From the NCBI GenBank assembly GCA_034926415.1, contig JAYFRC010000047.1, positions 31,717 to 95,716 of the forward strand: DNA of 64,000 nucleotides. Direction: 5' to 3'. Below, one piece after another: positions 44,790 through 53,003 of the stretch. The notes under the pieces are model-generated. The model was not told where the DNA came from and searched no databases. It saw only the letters and a program-made list of their open reading frames with translations. Made by a program: the position numbers and the translations under genes. The DNA comes from JAYFRC01 sp034926415 (GTDB taxonomy: Bacteria > Bacillota > Clostridia > Oscillospirales > Oscillospiraceae). Position 1 is the stretch's first letter. Each line of letters opens with the position of its first letter.

Positions 44790-45481
44790 CTGAATACCTC
44801 CCTGAAGACCTCATCGACGCTTTTGCCGTTCTCTGCGCGGATATCGTCCACACCCTTGTGAAGTATTATTTTCCCTCTGCTTATAAACACTGCCTCGTCA
44901 AGCACCGGCTCTATGTCGGCGATCAGGTGCGTCGATATCAGCACCGAAGCGTTTTCCGAGTAGTTGGCAATTATGGTGTTGAGTATATAGTCGCGGGCAG
45001 CGGGGTCGACGCCGCCTATCGGCTCGTCAAGCATATAAAGCTGCGCTTCGCGGCTCATCGCAAGTATTAGCTGCACCTTTTCCTTGGTTCCCTTTGACAG
45101 CGTCTTGAGCCGCTCTCCCCCGCCTATCGAAAGCGTTTTGAGCATCTCCTCCGCTTTGTCGCGGTTGAAGTCCGCGTAAAAATCGCTGAACATTCCGACA
45201 AGCCGCGTCACAGTCATCCAGTCTGGAAGATAATCGGCGTCCGGAAGATAGGAAACTATTTTCTTTGTCTCCGGCCCCGGCTTCATTCCGCCTATCGTCA
45301 GCTCTCCGCCCGTCGGGCAGAGCAGCCCGTTGGCAACTTTCATCAGCGTCGTCTTGCCGCTTCCATTGGGACCGAGCAGCCCGACTATCTTCCCGCGCCC
45401 TACCGTAAGGTCAACGCCGTCGAGAGCATGATTTTTGTCGAAGTTCTTGCGAATGTCCTTACATTCCAGAAGTTCACTCAT
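44780..45481 (-). CDS. ABC transporter ATP-binding protein
   Basis: 233 residues. Walker A GLLGPNGSGKTTLM, signature LSKGTKEKVQLILAMS (variant of LSGGQ), Walker B LYMLDEPIGGVD, and H-loop LISTHLIADIE. It overlaps the GntR gene by 8 bases and the permease by 10. It powers the ABC-2 permease downstream. Confidence 0.93.
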   Translation of the reverse strand: MSELLECKDIRKNFDKNHALDGVDLTVGRGKIVGLLGPNGSGKTTLMKVANGLLCPTGGELTIGGMKPGPETKKIVSYLPDADYLPDWMTVTRLVGMFSDFYADFNRDKAEEMLKTLSIGGGERLKTLSKGTKEKVQLILAMSREAQLYMLDEPIGGVDPAARDYILNTIIANYSENASVLISTHLIADIEPVLDEAVFISRGKIILHKGVDDIRAENGKSVDEVFREVFRCL

Positions 45482-45851
45482 TGCCTTTTACCTCCCTACT
45501 CGCTTCCTCCATGAGCTCAAGCATCTCTTCCTTTTTATAGCCGAGTTCTCTCATCTGGTCGATAAAGCTCCCTATCTTTTCAAGAGCTATCTTCTTTTTC
45601 GTCATGGCTATCAGCTCCTTATTTTCCGTTATATAGCGCCCGTTCGTGCGCTCTGTGTATATGAGTCCGAGCCGCTCCAGCTCCGTCATCGCGCGCTGCA
45701 TCGTGTTGGGGTTTACCGATGCCTCGTTAGCGAGATCGCGGACGGAAGCCAGCCTCGAGCCGGGCGCATATGTTCCGGACACTATCCTGCATTGGAGCTG
45801 TTCTATCAGCTGCGAGTATATAGGCAGCCCGCTGTCCAAATTCCAGCCCAT
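45474..45851 (-). CDS. GntR-family regulator, YtrA type
   Basis: 125 residues. The winged helix is typical of GntR (GLPIYSQLIEQLQCRIVSGT, then YAPGSRLASVRDLANEASVN and PNTMQRAMTELERLGLI). The C-terminal domain is short (about 45 residues) as in YtrA, without a ligand-binding domain. It leads the GntR-ATPase-permease operon, and the inverted repeat at 45905-45932 in its promoter is the probable operator. Confidence 0.9.
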   Translation of the reverse strand: MGWNLDSGLPIYSQLIEQLQCRIVSGTYAPGSRLASVRDLANEASVNPNTMQRAMTELERLGLIYTERTNGRYITENKELIAMTKKKIALEKIGSFIDQMRELGYKKEEMLELMEEASREVKGNE

Positions 45852-45904
45852 CGCAATTCTCCTTTACGTTTTCTCTGCCGCAAAATGCGGCAGGGCTGTA
45901 TTGC

Positions 45905-45932
45905 TGTATTAATCTATTAGTACAATAATACA
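45905..45932. promoter_or_regulatory. Probable GntR operator
   Basis: TGTATTA (45905-45911) and TAATACA (45926-45932), 14 bases apart, overlap the -10 box of the GntR promoter. On the minus strand the promoter is TTGACA (45950-45945), 17 bases, TATTGT (45927-45922). Operator role is inferred. Confidence 0.6.
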
Positions 45933-46057
45933 AACTTAATTATTTGTCAATAGCAATTGCAAATTTTTCCAAAAAAGTTTGCAATCGCTGCAGCTGTGCC
46001 CGGAATACGGCTCTACATATATATAACGGCTCTAAAGCCGGTATTTCTTCAACGTCA

Positions 46058-46086
46058 TTGACATCCCGACCCGTCTGTGATATTAT
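46058..46086 (+). promoter_or_regulatory. Sigma-A promoter of the SPFH gene
   Basis: TTGACA, 17-bp spacer, TATTAT, 50 bases before ATG 46137. Confidence 0.75.
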
Positions 46087-46136
46087 CACTATGCTATCAT
46101 AATAATATCACTTTTATTTTACGGAGGGAGAAACTT

Positions 46137-47174
46137 ATGGAAAAGAAAACACCGCAGTACGAAGAAAAGATAAGGCGGGGAGGAAATCTCGGCGTGCCGC
46201 TGCTCATCCTTTCAATAATTCTTTTTATCGCCTGCGTGCCGCTGCTGGTCATCGGCATAGCTAAAATAGAATATGCCTGGTACTATTCGGACCTTTATGC
46301 AGGAGTCGCGATGATAATCTGCTCGATAATCACGCCGATAGTCGGCATTGTACTTATCTGCGGGCTCAAGGTCGTGCGTCCGAACGAGGCGCTGGTGCTG
46401 ACGCTGTTCGGCAAGTACTACGCTACGCTCAAGGGCGAGGGCTTTTACTTTGTCAACCCTTTCTGCACCGCCGTCAACCCGACGATGGACAGCGCTGCCG
46501 ACCAGAGTGATATCGCCGTCGCCGCGGCCGCCGGTAAAACTCCTGCCACAGCTCAGCGCCGTAAGAAAGCCGACAGCTCCGCAGGCAAACGCATATCGCT
46601 AAAGGAGATAACCCTCAATAACGGCAAGCAGAAGATAAACGACTCACTCGGCAATCCAATAGAGATAGGCATTGTCGTAATTTGGCGCGTTGTCAACACC
46701 GCCAAGGCCGTTTTCAACGTTGACAACTATATGGAATTTCTGTCCATTCAGGCAGACTCGGCGCTTCGCAATATTGTGCGCCTCTACCCTTACGACGTAT
46801 CCGAGGGCGGCGACGAGAAGTCGCTTCGCGGCTCGTCGCAGGAGGTGGCTGACAGGTTAAAGGAAGAGCTTCAGGAAAAGGTCAACGCCGCCGGGCTCGA
46901 GATAGTCGAGGCGCGCATAACCCATCTCGCCTACGCGCCCGAGATCGCCGCCGCGATGCTCCAGCGTCAGCAGGCCTCCGCGATAATCGACGCGCGCAAG
47001 ATGATAGTCGACGGCGCGGTCGGCATGGTCGAGATGGCGCTCCAGAAACTTGGCGAGAACAATATTGTCCAGCTTGACGACGAGCGCAAGGCCGCTATGG
47101 TGTCCAATCTGCTCGTAGTCCTGTGCGGAAACAAGGACGCCCAGCCGGTCGTGAACTCCGGCTCCATCTACTGA
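46137..47174 (+). CDS. SPFH/band-7 domain membrane protein
   Basis: 345 residues. Two hydrophobic helices near the N-terminus (about 20-45 and 55-80), then a stomatin/prohibitin-type SPFH domain (VRPNEALVLTLFGKYYATLK, GNPIEIGIVVIWRVVNTAKA), and a charged helical C-terminal region with EARITHLAYAPEIAAAMLQR. Such proteins scaffold membrane microdomains. GGAGGGAG lies 7 bases before ATG 46137. The ribbon-helix-helix gene follows after 27 bases. Confidence 0.9.
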   Translation: MEKKTPQYEEKIRRGGNLGVPLLILSIILFIACVPLLVIGIAKIEYAWYYSDLYAGVAMIICSIITPIVGIVLICGLKVVRPNEALVLTLFGKYYATLKGEGFYFVNPFCTAVNPTMDSAADQSDIAVAAAAGKTPATAQRRKKADSSAGKRISLKEITLNNGKQKINDSLGNPIEIGIVVIWRVVNTAKAVFNVDNYMEFLSIQADSALRNIVRLYPYDVSEGGDEKSLRGSSQEVADRLKEELQEKVNAAGLEIVEARITHLAYAPEIAAAMLQRQQASAIIDARKMIVDGAVGMVEMALQKLGENNIVQLDDERKAAMVSNLLVVLCGNKDAQPVVNSGSIY

Positions 47175-47201
47175 TATTATTTTCGCAAGAGGTGATAAGC
47201 G

Positions 47202-47372
47202 TTGGAAAACAATGAAAAGGAGAAAAAGCAAATATTGCTTCGCATCTCGCCGACGCTGTGGAGGGAACTGGCTCAGTGGTCTGAGGAGGATTTTCGCTCC
47301 ATAAACGGCCAGATAGAATACCTGCTGACCGAATGCGTGAGAACGCGCAAAAAACGCAATGATATTAAATAG
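47202..47372 (+). CDS. Small ribbon-helix-helix (Arc-like) protein downstream of the SPFH gene
   Basis: 56 residues starting at TTG 47202, with AGAGGTG 7 bases upstream. The core LLRISPTLWRELAQWSEEDF then RSINGQIEYLLTECV fits an Arc/CopG fold: one beta strand for DNA contact followed by two helices. It lies directly after the SPFH gene in what looks like the same transcript and before a strong terminator. I recall the same pairing in other Clostridia. Its target is unknown. Confidence 0.82.
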   Translation: MENNEKEKKQILLRISPTLWRELAQWSEEDFRSINGQIEYLLTECVRTRKKRNDIK

Positions 47373-47390
47373 CGCGAAGCGTGTTGGCGA

Positions 47391-47432
47391 AAAACAAACG
47401 CGGGCGGCATAATGCCGCCCGCGTTTGTTTGT
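47391..47432. terminator. Bidirectional terminator after the SPFH operon
   Basis: AACAAACGCGGGCGGCAT stem with its complement, T-rich on the plus side. Confidence 0.85.
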
Positions 47433-47449
47433 TTAACCGTATTTTTTAT

Positions 47450-47659
47450 CTATTGGTTTTTGTCAGGGTGCTTTGCGACATGCATGAGAAACGCTATCCA
47501 GAGTGCCGCGACTATGATGCCGACGACTATCATACCGAGTCCCATACCGACGTCCGTCCCGTGACTTATCTTTACTATCCCGAAGCATATGCTGGCGGCT
47601 GATACGAATACGAGTACGGCCGTAACCGCCATTGCTTTTCTGAATGATTTGAAATTCAT
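47450..47659 (-). CDS. Small two-helix membrane protein at the end of the pro operon
   Basis: 69 residues with two membrane helices (about 10-30 and 37-59) and a basic, His-containing tail (HVAKHPDKNQ). It overlaps the dehydrogenase gene by 4 bases (ATGA), so it is translated with it. No family recognised. Confidence 0.7.
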   Translation of the reverse strand: MNFKSFRKAMAVTAVLVFVSAASICFGIVKISHGTDVGMGLGMIVVGIIVAALWIAFLMHVAKHPDKNQ

Positions 47660-48636
47660 CCCTGTTCACTCCTTCCCTGTCTTTCGAAAAACTCCGCCGC
47701 GCACGCAAGCGAGTTTCTGACCATGTCCTCGGACGCCCTGTCCGTGTAGTACGCCATGTGCGGAAGCATCAGGACGTTCGGCATGGAATTGAGTATCGCC
47801 ATTTCTCGCGGCTGAACGAGCCGGTTTTTGAAATCCCTGTAATATATAAGTCTGTCTCCGTCGAACACGTCGAGACCCGCACCGCCTATTTTCCCGCTCT
47901 CAAGCGCGGCTATAAGCGCATCGGAATCTACCAGCGGGCCGCGCGCTGTGTTTATGAGCACGGCGCCGTTTTTCATTTTAACAATTTTTTCCATATCGAT
48001 AAAATGTCGCGTCTCGTCACTCAGCGCAAGGTGGAGCGATACGATGTCGCTGCGCCCGAGCAGCGTATCCAGCGGCGCGTACTCAGCTGCGCCGCGCATC
48101 TCCGGCTTTTCGTTTCTGTCCCAGTAAAGCACGCGGCAGCCAAATCCGCGAAGGTGCTCTGCCGTCGTGCGGCCTATGCGCCCCGCGCCGATAATCCCGA
48201 CCGTCATATCAGGCAGTTCGCGGCCGCGTATGTGTGACGCCGTATAATCCTGCCCAAGATAGCGCTGCATCATCGGCTTGACGTTTCTCAGCACCATCAG
48301 CATCATCATTATCGCGTAGTCCGCGACGGAAGCCGCGGAATAGGCTATGCTCAGCACCGGCATTCCGATTTTTTCGGCATAGGAAAGATTCATGTGCTCG
48401 ACGCCTACCGTCCGCGTCACGGCGAGCCTCACGCCGAGTTCCTTGTATCTGTCGTACAGCTCGTCGCTCAAAACGACCGAGGACAGCACGTTCACGCAGT
48501 CCGCGCCCGCGGCAGAGTCGGCGTTTTCCATCGTCGGCTTGTCTGCGACGTATGTCATCTCCGCGCCGAAAGCGGCTTTGTGTTTTTCAAAATATTCAAT
48601 TTCCTCGCCGCTTACGCTGTACGCAGTTATCTTCAT
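47656..48636 (-). CDS. D-2-hydroxyacid dehydrogenase, VanH / D-lactate dehydrogenase type
   Basis: 326 residues. The NAD-binding motif is VGIIGAGRIGRTTAEHL with Asp in YWDR. The catalytic Arg is in INTARGPLVD and the His in MLPHMAYYTD. The segment LNSMPNVLMLPHMAYYTDRA is similar to VanH and D-lactate dehydrogenase. The Glu of the relay usually found in DVYE is Asp here (GLDVFDGD), a conservative but unusual change. It reduces a 2-keto acid such as pyruvate to the D-hydroxyacid. Overlaps proA by 4 bases. No vanA or vanX homologue is present. Confidence 0.86.
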   Translation of the reverse strand: MKITAYSVSGEEIEYFEKHKAAFGAEMTYVADKPTMENADSAAGADCVNVLSSVVLSDELYDRYKELGVRLAVTRTVGVEHMNLSYAEKIGMPVLSIAYSAASVADYAIMMMLMVLRNVKPMMQRYLGQDYTASHIRGRELPDMTVGIIGAGRIGRTTAEHLRGFGCRVLYWDRNEKPEMRGAAEYAPLDTLLGRSDIVSLHLALSDETRHFIDMEKIVKMKNGAVLINTARGPLVDSDALIAALESGKIGGAGLDVFDGDRLIYYRDFKNRLVQPREMAILNSMPNVLMLPHMAYYTDRASEDMVRNSLACAAEFFERQGRSEQG

Positions 48637-49871
48637 CTTATCTGTCCGTTTCCAAATACCATATACTTATAGCTTGTAAGCTCCTGAAGACCCATCGGTC
48701 CGCGCGCGTGCAGCTTCTGTGTAGATATGCCTATCTCCGCACCGAGGCCGAACTCGCCGCCGTCGGTGAACCGAGTCGAAGCGTTGTGGTAGACAGCCGC
48801 CGCATCCACATGTTCCATGAAATATTTTGCGGTCTTCTCGTTTTCAGTCACTATGCACTCGCTGTGCCCCGTGCCGAAATCCGTTATGTGAGCTATGGCC
48901 GCGTCCACGTCGTCTACAATGTGCGCGGAGATGATGTAGTCCAGGTATTCTTTTCCCCAGTCGTCCTCGTTTGCCGGAGTACAGCCTGAGATGATATCCA
49001 TCACGCGCTCGTCTCCGCGTATCTCGACGTTCTTCTCATGCAGCTTATCAGCGATGACCGGCAGCGCCTCGGGCGCAATGTCCTTGTGAACCAGCATACA
49101 GTCGCAGGCGTTGCAGACCGAAGGGCGCGAGGTCTTGGCGTTGAAGATTATCTCCGCAGCCATTTTTACATCCGCGTCTTTGTCAACGTATGTGTGGCAA
49201 ACACCGGCGCCTGTCTGTATGACCGGCACGCTCGCATTTTTCACGACCGCGCTTATAAGGCCCGAGCCGCCGCGCGGTATCAGCAGGTCGACGTATTCGT
49301 TCATGCGCATGAGCTTCGCGGCCGTCTCCCTGGAATTATCTTCCAGCACCTGCACGCAGGTCTTCGGAAGTCCTGCCTCTTCAAGCGCGCCGTTCATGGC
49401 GTTTTCTATCGCGAGGTTTGAATTCGCGGCTTCCTTTCCGCCCTTGAGTATCACGGCGTTGCCGCTCTTGAGGCACAGCGCCGCGCTGTCGGCGGTGACG
49501 TTTGGGCGCGCTTCGTATATTATCGCGATGACGCCGATGGGCGCGCTGACCTTGCGTATCTTTATACCGTTCGGCCGCGTATTTTCCGACAGGATTTTCC
49601 CGACCGGGTCGGGCAGAGCCGCAACGTCGCGCATACCTTTCGCCATAGCTCTAATGCGCTCCGACGTCAGCGACAGGCGGTCGAGCATCGCGTCCGGAAT
49701 ATTTCCGCGCGCCGCATCTACGTCGGCCTTGTTCGCCGCGAGTATTTTATCTTTATTGTTTTCAAGCGCGTCTGCCATAGCGTAGAGCGCCGCGTTCTTT
49801 TTCTCTGCGTCCGCTACGGCGAGCGCGCGGGACGCCGTCTTAGCATTTCTGCCGATTTCTTCTATGGTCAT
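48633..49871 (-). CDS. proA: Gamma-glutamyl phosphate reductase
   Basis: 412 residues. Proline biosynthesis: NADPH-dependent reduction of glutamyl-5-phosphate to the semialdehyde. The catalytic Cys is in RPSVCNACDCMLVH, and GGKEAANSN, NASTRFTDGGEFGLGAEIGI and HARGPMGLQELTSYKY are characteristic. ATG 49871 has AAAGGAG 9 bases upstream. It lies 38 bases after proB. Confidence 0.95.
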   Translation of the reverse strand: MTIEEIGRNAKTASRALAVADAEKKNAALYAMADALENNKDKILAANKADVDAARGNIPDAMLDRLSLTSERIRAMAKGMRDVAALPDPVGKILSENTRPNGIKIRKVSAPIGVIAIIYEARPNVTADSAALCLKSGNAVILKGGKEAANSNLAIENAMNGALEEAGLPKTCVQVLEDNSRETAAKLMRMNEYVDLLIPRGGSGLISAVVKNASVPVIQTGAGVCHTYVDKDADVKMAAEIIFNAKTSRPSVCNACDCMLVHKDIAPEALPVIADKLHEKNVEIRGDERVMDIISGCTPANEDDWGKEYLDYIISAHIVDDVDAAIAHITDFGTGHSECIVTENEKTAKYFMEHVDAAAVYHNASTRFTDGGEFGLGAEIGISTQKLHARGPMGLQELTSYKYMVFGNGQIR

Positions 49872-49909
49872 GGAATCTTCTCCTTTCACGGTCCTCAGCT
49901 CAGCAACGC

Positions 49910-50692
49910 TTATTTATGCGCCTTAAAATGCGTGCCCACGTCTTTGCCCTCAAACACGCCATAAATATCGCGCGGTGCGCTTCCGCTGATTACATATGTA
50001 TCAATGCCTCTGGCGGTCGCTATTCGCGCGGCGTGTATCTTTGTCGTCATGCCGCCTGTTCCGACTCCGCTGACGCTGCCGCCCGCAAGAGATTCTATCT
50101 CATCCGTTATCACGCCGACCTCGGATATGCGTTTCGCGTCCTCGTGCAGCATCGGGTTTTTGTTGTACAGCCCGTCGGTGTCTGTAAGTATTATCAACGT
50201 GTCCGCTCCGATGAGCCCGGCGACCTCGGCAGAAAGCGTGTCGTTGTCGCCGTAGACTATCTCGTCCACCGCGACGGAGTCGTTTTCGTTGACGATGGGT
50301 ATCGCGCCGTACTCAAACAGCTTCTCAAACGCGCAGACAAGGTTTCCGCGGCGCTTTACGTCGTCCATGTCCTCCTTGGTGATGAGGAGTTGGCCGACGG
50401 TATGGCTGTACTCGTCGAACATCTTGTCGTACATGAACATCAACTCGCACTGGCCGACAGTGGCGGCGGCCTGTTTCCCTGCCGTATCCTCAGGCCGCTC
50501 GCAAAGCCCCAGCTTCCCGACGCCCACGCCTATTGCGCCTGAGGTTACAAGCGTGACCTGTATTCCCATGTTCATGAGGTCGGACAGAACCGTCACGAGC
50601 TCGCCCATGAGCCGTATGTTGGTTTTGCCTGTCCTGTGCGTGAGCGTAGAGGTGCCGACCTTGACGACCACGCGCCTGTTTTTGTTTTCCAT
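49910..50692 (-). CDS. proB: Glutamate 5-kinase (without PUA domain)
   Basis: 260 residues. First step of proline synthesis. The kinase domain is complete: VVKVGTSTLTHRTGKTN, NENDSVAVDEIVYGDNDTLS, LTDTDGLYNKNP and VGTGGMTTKIHAARIATARG. The PUA domain of the 367-residue E. coli enzyme is missing, as in many Firmicutes. It leads the proB-proA-dehydrogenase-membrane protein operon. A perfect palindrome lies upstream at 50849-50862. Confidence 0.95.
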   Translation of the reverse strand: MENKNRRVVVKVGTSTLTHRTGKTNIRLMGELVTVLSDLMNMGIQVTLVTSGAIGVGVGKLGLCERPEDTAGKQAAATVGQCELMFMYDKMFDEYSHTVGQLLITKEDMDDVKRRGNLVCAFEKLFEYGAIPIVNENDSVAVDEIVYGDNDTLSAEVAGLIGADTLIILTDTDGLYNKNPMLHEDAKRISEVGVITDEIESLAGGSVSGVGTGGMTTKIHAARIATARGIDTYVISGSAPRDIYGVFEGKDVGTHFKAHK

Positions 50693-50848
50693 ATCGTTGC
50701 ACGTCCCCTTAAAAACGCGATATATCTGAAAAATGCTGATATGATACGACCATATGCCGTCCCGGACGGAATGGCCCTAAATATAAGCGCGCGTAAATAT
50801 TATAGTATCTACTTTGCAGATATTATAATATTTTACTTTATTATTTTA

Positions 50849-50862
50849 GCTCTGTACAGAGC
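50849..50862. promoter_or_regulatory. Perfect palindrome upstream of proB, possible operator
   Basis: GCTCTGTACAGAGC, symmetric over all 14 bases and set in an AT-rich stretch about 160 bases before proB. It extends with T-run and A-run on either side. A transcription factor site is inferred. Confidence 0.4.
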
Positions 50863-50914
50863 AAAATCCATAAATTTTTCGCTTTTTCTCCGTATTTTGC
50901 CGTGTCGGAAGTCA

Positions 50915-50946
50915 AAAACGCGGGCGGGAGCTTAGCTCCCGCCCGC
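50915..50946 (-). terminator. Terminator of the 50962 gene
   Basis: 12-bp perfect stem GCGGGCGGGAGC, loop of 3, then GTTTTTG on the minus strand. Confidence 0.85.
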
Positions 50947-50961
50947 AGATGCTCTGTCCTG

Positions 50962-52833
50962 TTAACCCTCTGTTCCTGTCGTATCGTCAGGCGCGGTATC
51001 CGTATTCTCCGTTTCGTCTGGCGCGGCGACGACAGTCTGCTCGCCGCCTATTATTATAGAATAGGCGTCTATAATAGACGTATTCTCCGTTCCGGGCGTA
51101 TAGGTTATCTCTATCTCGTCGCCGACGTTGAGCGTGACCGCGGCCTCGCAGGAGGCGGCAGATACGGCGTAAAAAGCGGTGTCGCCATCAAGTCGGATAA
51201 AGTAATAGGTATTGCCGTCAAGCACGGCAGAGCGTATCTCCGCCACCTTTCCGGACACCGAGCCCGAGGCCGCAACGGCGCTACCCTCGTCGCCGGAGAT
51301 TATCTTGTTCTGCACGAGCTGCTGAATATACGCGGTCTCGCAGGACTGAAGCGTGGTGCCTGTTGCAACTATCTGGTACTGCTCCATGTTGACCATGGCG
51401 TACATCTTTACGAGTCCGGCGTTATCCTTGAGCGCCATGAAATACGTCGGCTCGCCGGAGATATTGAGCAGTATCGGGAACGTCGAGACATAAGACATCT
51501 GCTGCACTATGCCCTCAGCGGATTCCATCGCGGAATATTCCTCGGCTCCTGCACAGGAATAATAACGGGTCTCCTTAGTGCGCTGGTTGCTGAGTATGAA
51601 GCCGATGTTTGACTCGTCGCTCGTGACAGAGGTGACGCCGGTGTACATATACACGTCGTCGTTGATCGCGATGTAATTATAGCCGCTCGTCGTCACGCGT
51701 ACGTCTTTCTGTCCAAGTATGGAATTAATGAAGCCGTTGTGATAGCGGCCGTAATAATCGTACTGCCGCATTATGAGGTCGGCATTGTAAACATGGTCGA
51801 CCCACTCGGGCACCTCGGATATGTCGTAATACGTGCACTCGCCGGTCTCGGCGTTTACGAGCACCGCTCCGCCGATGTCCTCTCCGCCGAACAGTCCTAT
51901 TTTCTTGACCTCGCGCGAGCATATCCAGTAGGGATTTCCGTCGTCGTCTATCTCAAACGACGGCGATTCAAACATATAGGTCGGGTACTTGAATCTTATA
52001 TAGCGGTAAAGGTTGCGGCTAAAGTGTTCGGCCGTCGTATATTTGATTCCCGTATTGAGCCGCACAACCTCGACGTTCTGCGTCGTCATGTCGATGACGA
52101 TATAGGCGGGGATTCCGCTTGAGCGGTTCGTAAGCCATTTTATCCAGTCGCCGTACATAAGGCTGGTGACGCGCACCGGGCGGTTATTATAATTTATCTG
52201 GGTATAGTTTTCGTCGACCTCGAACTGACTCACCATGTCAGACAGCTCGCCGAGCTTTCGGTTGCCGAGGCGTATGGCGCTGTCCTTGTCAAGCACGGGT
52301 ATCTGGTCGAAAGAAAGCTCTTCGACATCGTCGGCGAAGGTCCCGCTCTCGATTGGCAGCAGCGCCTGATAGGAATGCGCCCTAAAAATCACGACGCTTG
52401 TCAGCGAGCCGATAAGCGCGACAACTATAAGCGCGATGATTATCCAGAACGGTATCTTGCATTGCTTTTTGACAAAGCCGATATAGCCCTTGACTCCGTC
52501 GCCCTGAAAGCCCGAAGTCAGAACGGCCATGACGCAGTAGACCACGCAGACGAGGAAGATAAACGTATAGAATTCCTCGGCCTGAAGATTTATCGGGGGC
52601 AGGACAATGTAAAAATAAAGAAAAGCGAAGATTAAGGTTACTACAATGTTTATGAGCACGCGCTTGCCGAAACTCGCGACCTTCCTGCGCGCCGCCTTCG
52701 CGTGCGGAGTCTGCGGCTGGTAATCCTCTCTGCCGGAATCGCCCCCGCCGAAGTTTCCGGAACCGGACGCGCCGTTTCCGAAATGAAAGCCGTTAAAGCC
52801 GTTCCCGCCTCCGTTGTTGAAGTTGATTTTCAT
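50962..52833 (-). CDS. Large membrane-anchored protein of unknown function
   Basis: 623 residues. A Gly/Asn-rich N-terminus (FNNGGGNGFNGFHFGNGASG) is followed by a basic segment (KAARRKVASFGKR) and three membrane helices (about 55-75, 90-110 and 130-155). Residues about 180-600 are predominantly beta-rich and soluble, probably outside the cell, containing YIVIDMTTQNVEVVRLNTGI and IGGAVLVNAETGECTYYDIS, which look like repeated PepSY-like or beta-propeller elements. The C-terminus is acidic (DETENTDTAPDDTTGTEG). No family recognised. It is a single-gene unit between two terminators. Confidence 0.75.
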   Translation of the reverse strand: MKINFNNGGGNGFNGFHFGNGASGSGNFGGGDSGREDYQPQTPHAKAARRKVASFGKRVLINIVVTLIFAFLYFYIVLPPINLQAEEFYTFIFLVCVVYCVMAVLTSGFQGDGVKGYIGFVKKQCKIPFWIIIALIVVALIGSLTSVVIFRAHSYQALLPIESGTFADDVEELSFDQIPVLDKDSAIRLGNRKLGELSDMVSQFEVDENYTQINYNNRPVRVTSLMYGDWIKWLTNRSSGIPAYIVIDMTTQNVEVVRLNTGIKYTTAEHFSRNLYRYIRFKYPTYMFESPSFEIDDDGNPYWICSREVKKIGLFGGEDIGGAVLVNAETGECTYYDISEVPEWVDHVYNADLIMRQYDYYGRYHNGFINSILGQKDVRVTTSGYNYIAINDDVYMYTGVTSVTSDESNIGFILSNQRTKETRYYSCAGAEEYSAMESAEGIVQQMSYVSTFPILLNISGEPTYFMALKDNAGLVKMYAMVNMEQYQIVATGTTLQSCETAYIQQLVQNKIISGDEGSAVAASGSVSGKVAEIRSAVLDGNTYYFIRLDGDTAFYAVSAASCEAAVTLNVGDEIEITYTPGTENTSIIDAYSIIIGGEQTVVAAPDETENTDTAPDDTTGTEG

Positions 52834-52933
52834 TTATTTTGTCCTCTCTTTCCGCAATGTGCGAAAACATCAGTCTTCTTTTTAAGTCCGAACATAACTT
52901 GATTCAATGGTAAGATTATATATGATTGCCGCC

Positions 52934-52982
52934 AAAAAAACAACTCCCGCCGCGGGGATTGTATCCGCCCCGCGGCGGGAGT
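52934..52982 (-). terminator. Terminator of the ctsR-mcsA-clpC operon
   Basis: 15-bp perfect stem ACTCCCGCCGCGGGG with complement, followed by GTTGTTTTTTT on the minus strand. Confidence 0.88.
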
Positions 52983-53003
52983 ATTTCTCTCTCTTGATAA
53001 TGC

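Noticed and set aside
47656..48636. Vancomycin-resistance vanH
   Set aside because: No D-Ala-D-Lac ligase or VanX homologue is near; the gene is embedded in a proline operon. VanH-like only by family.
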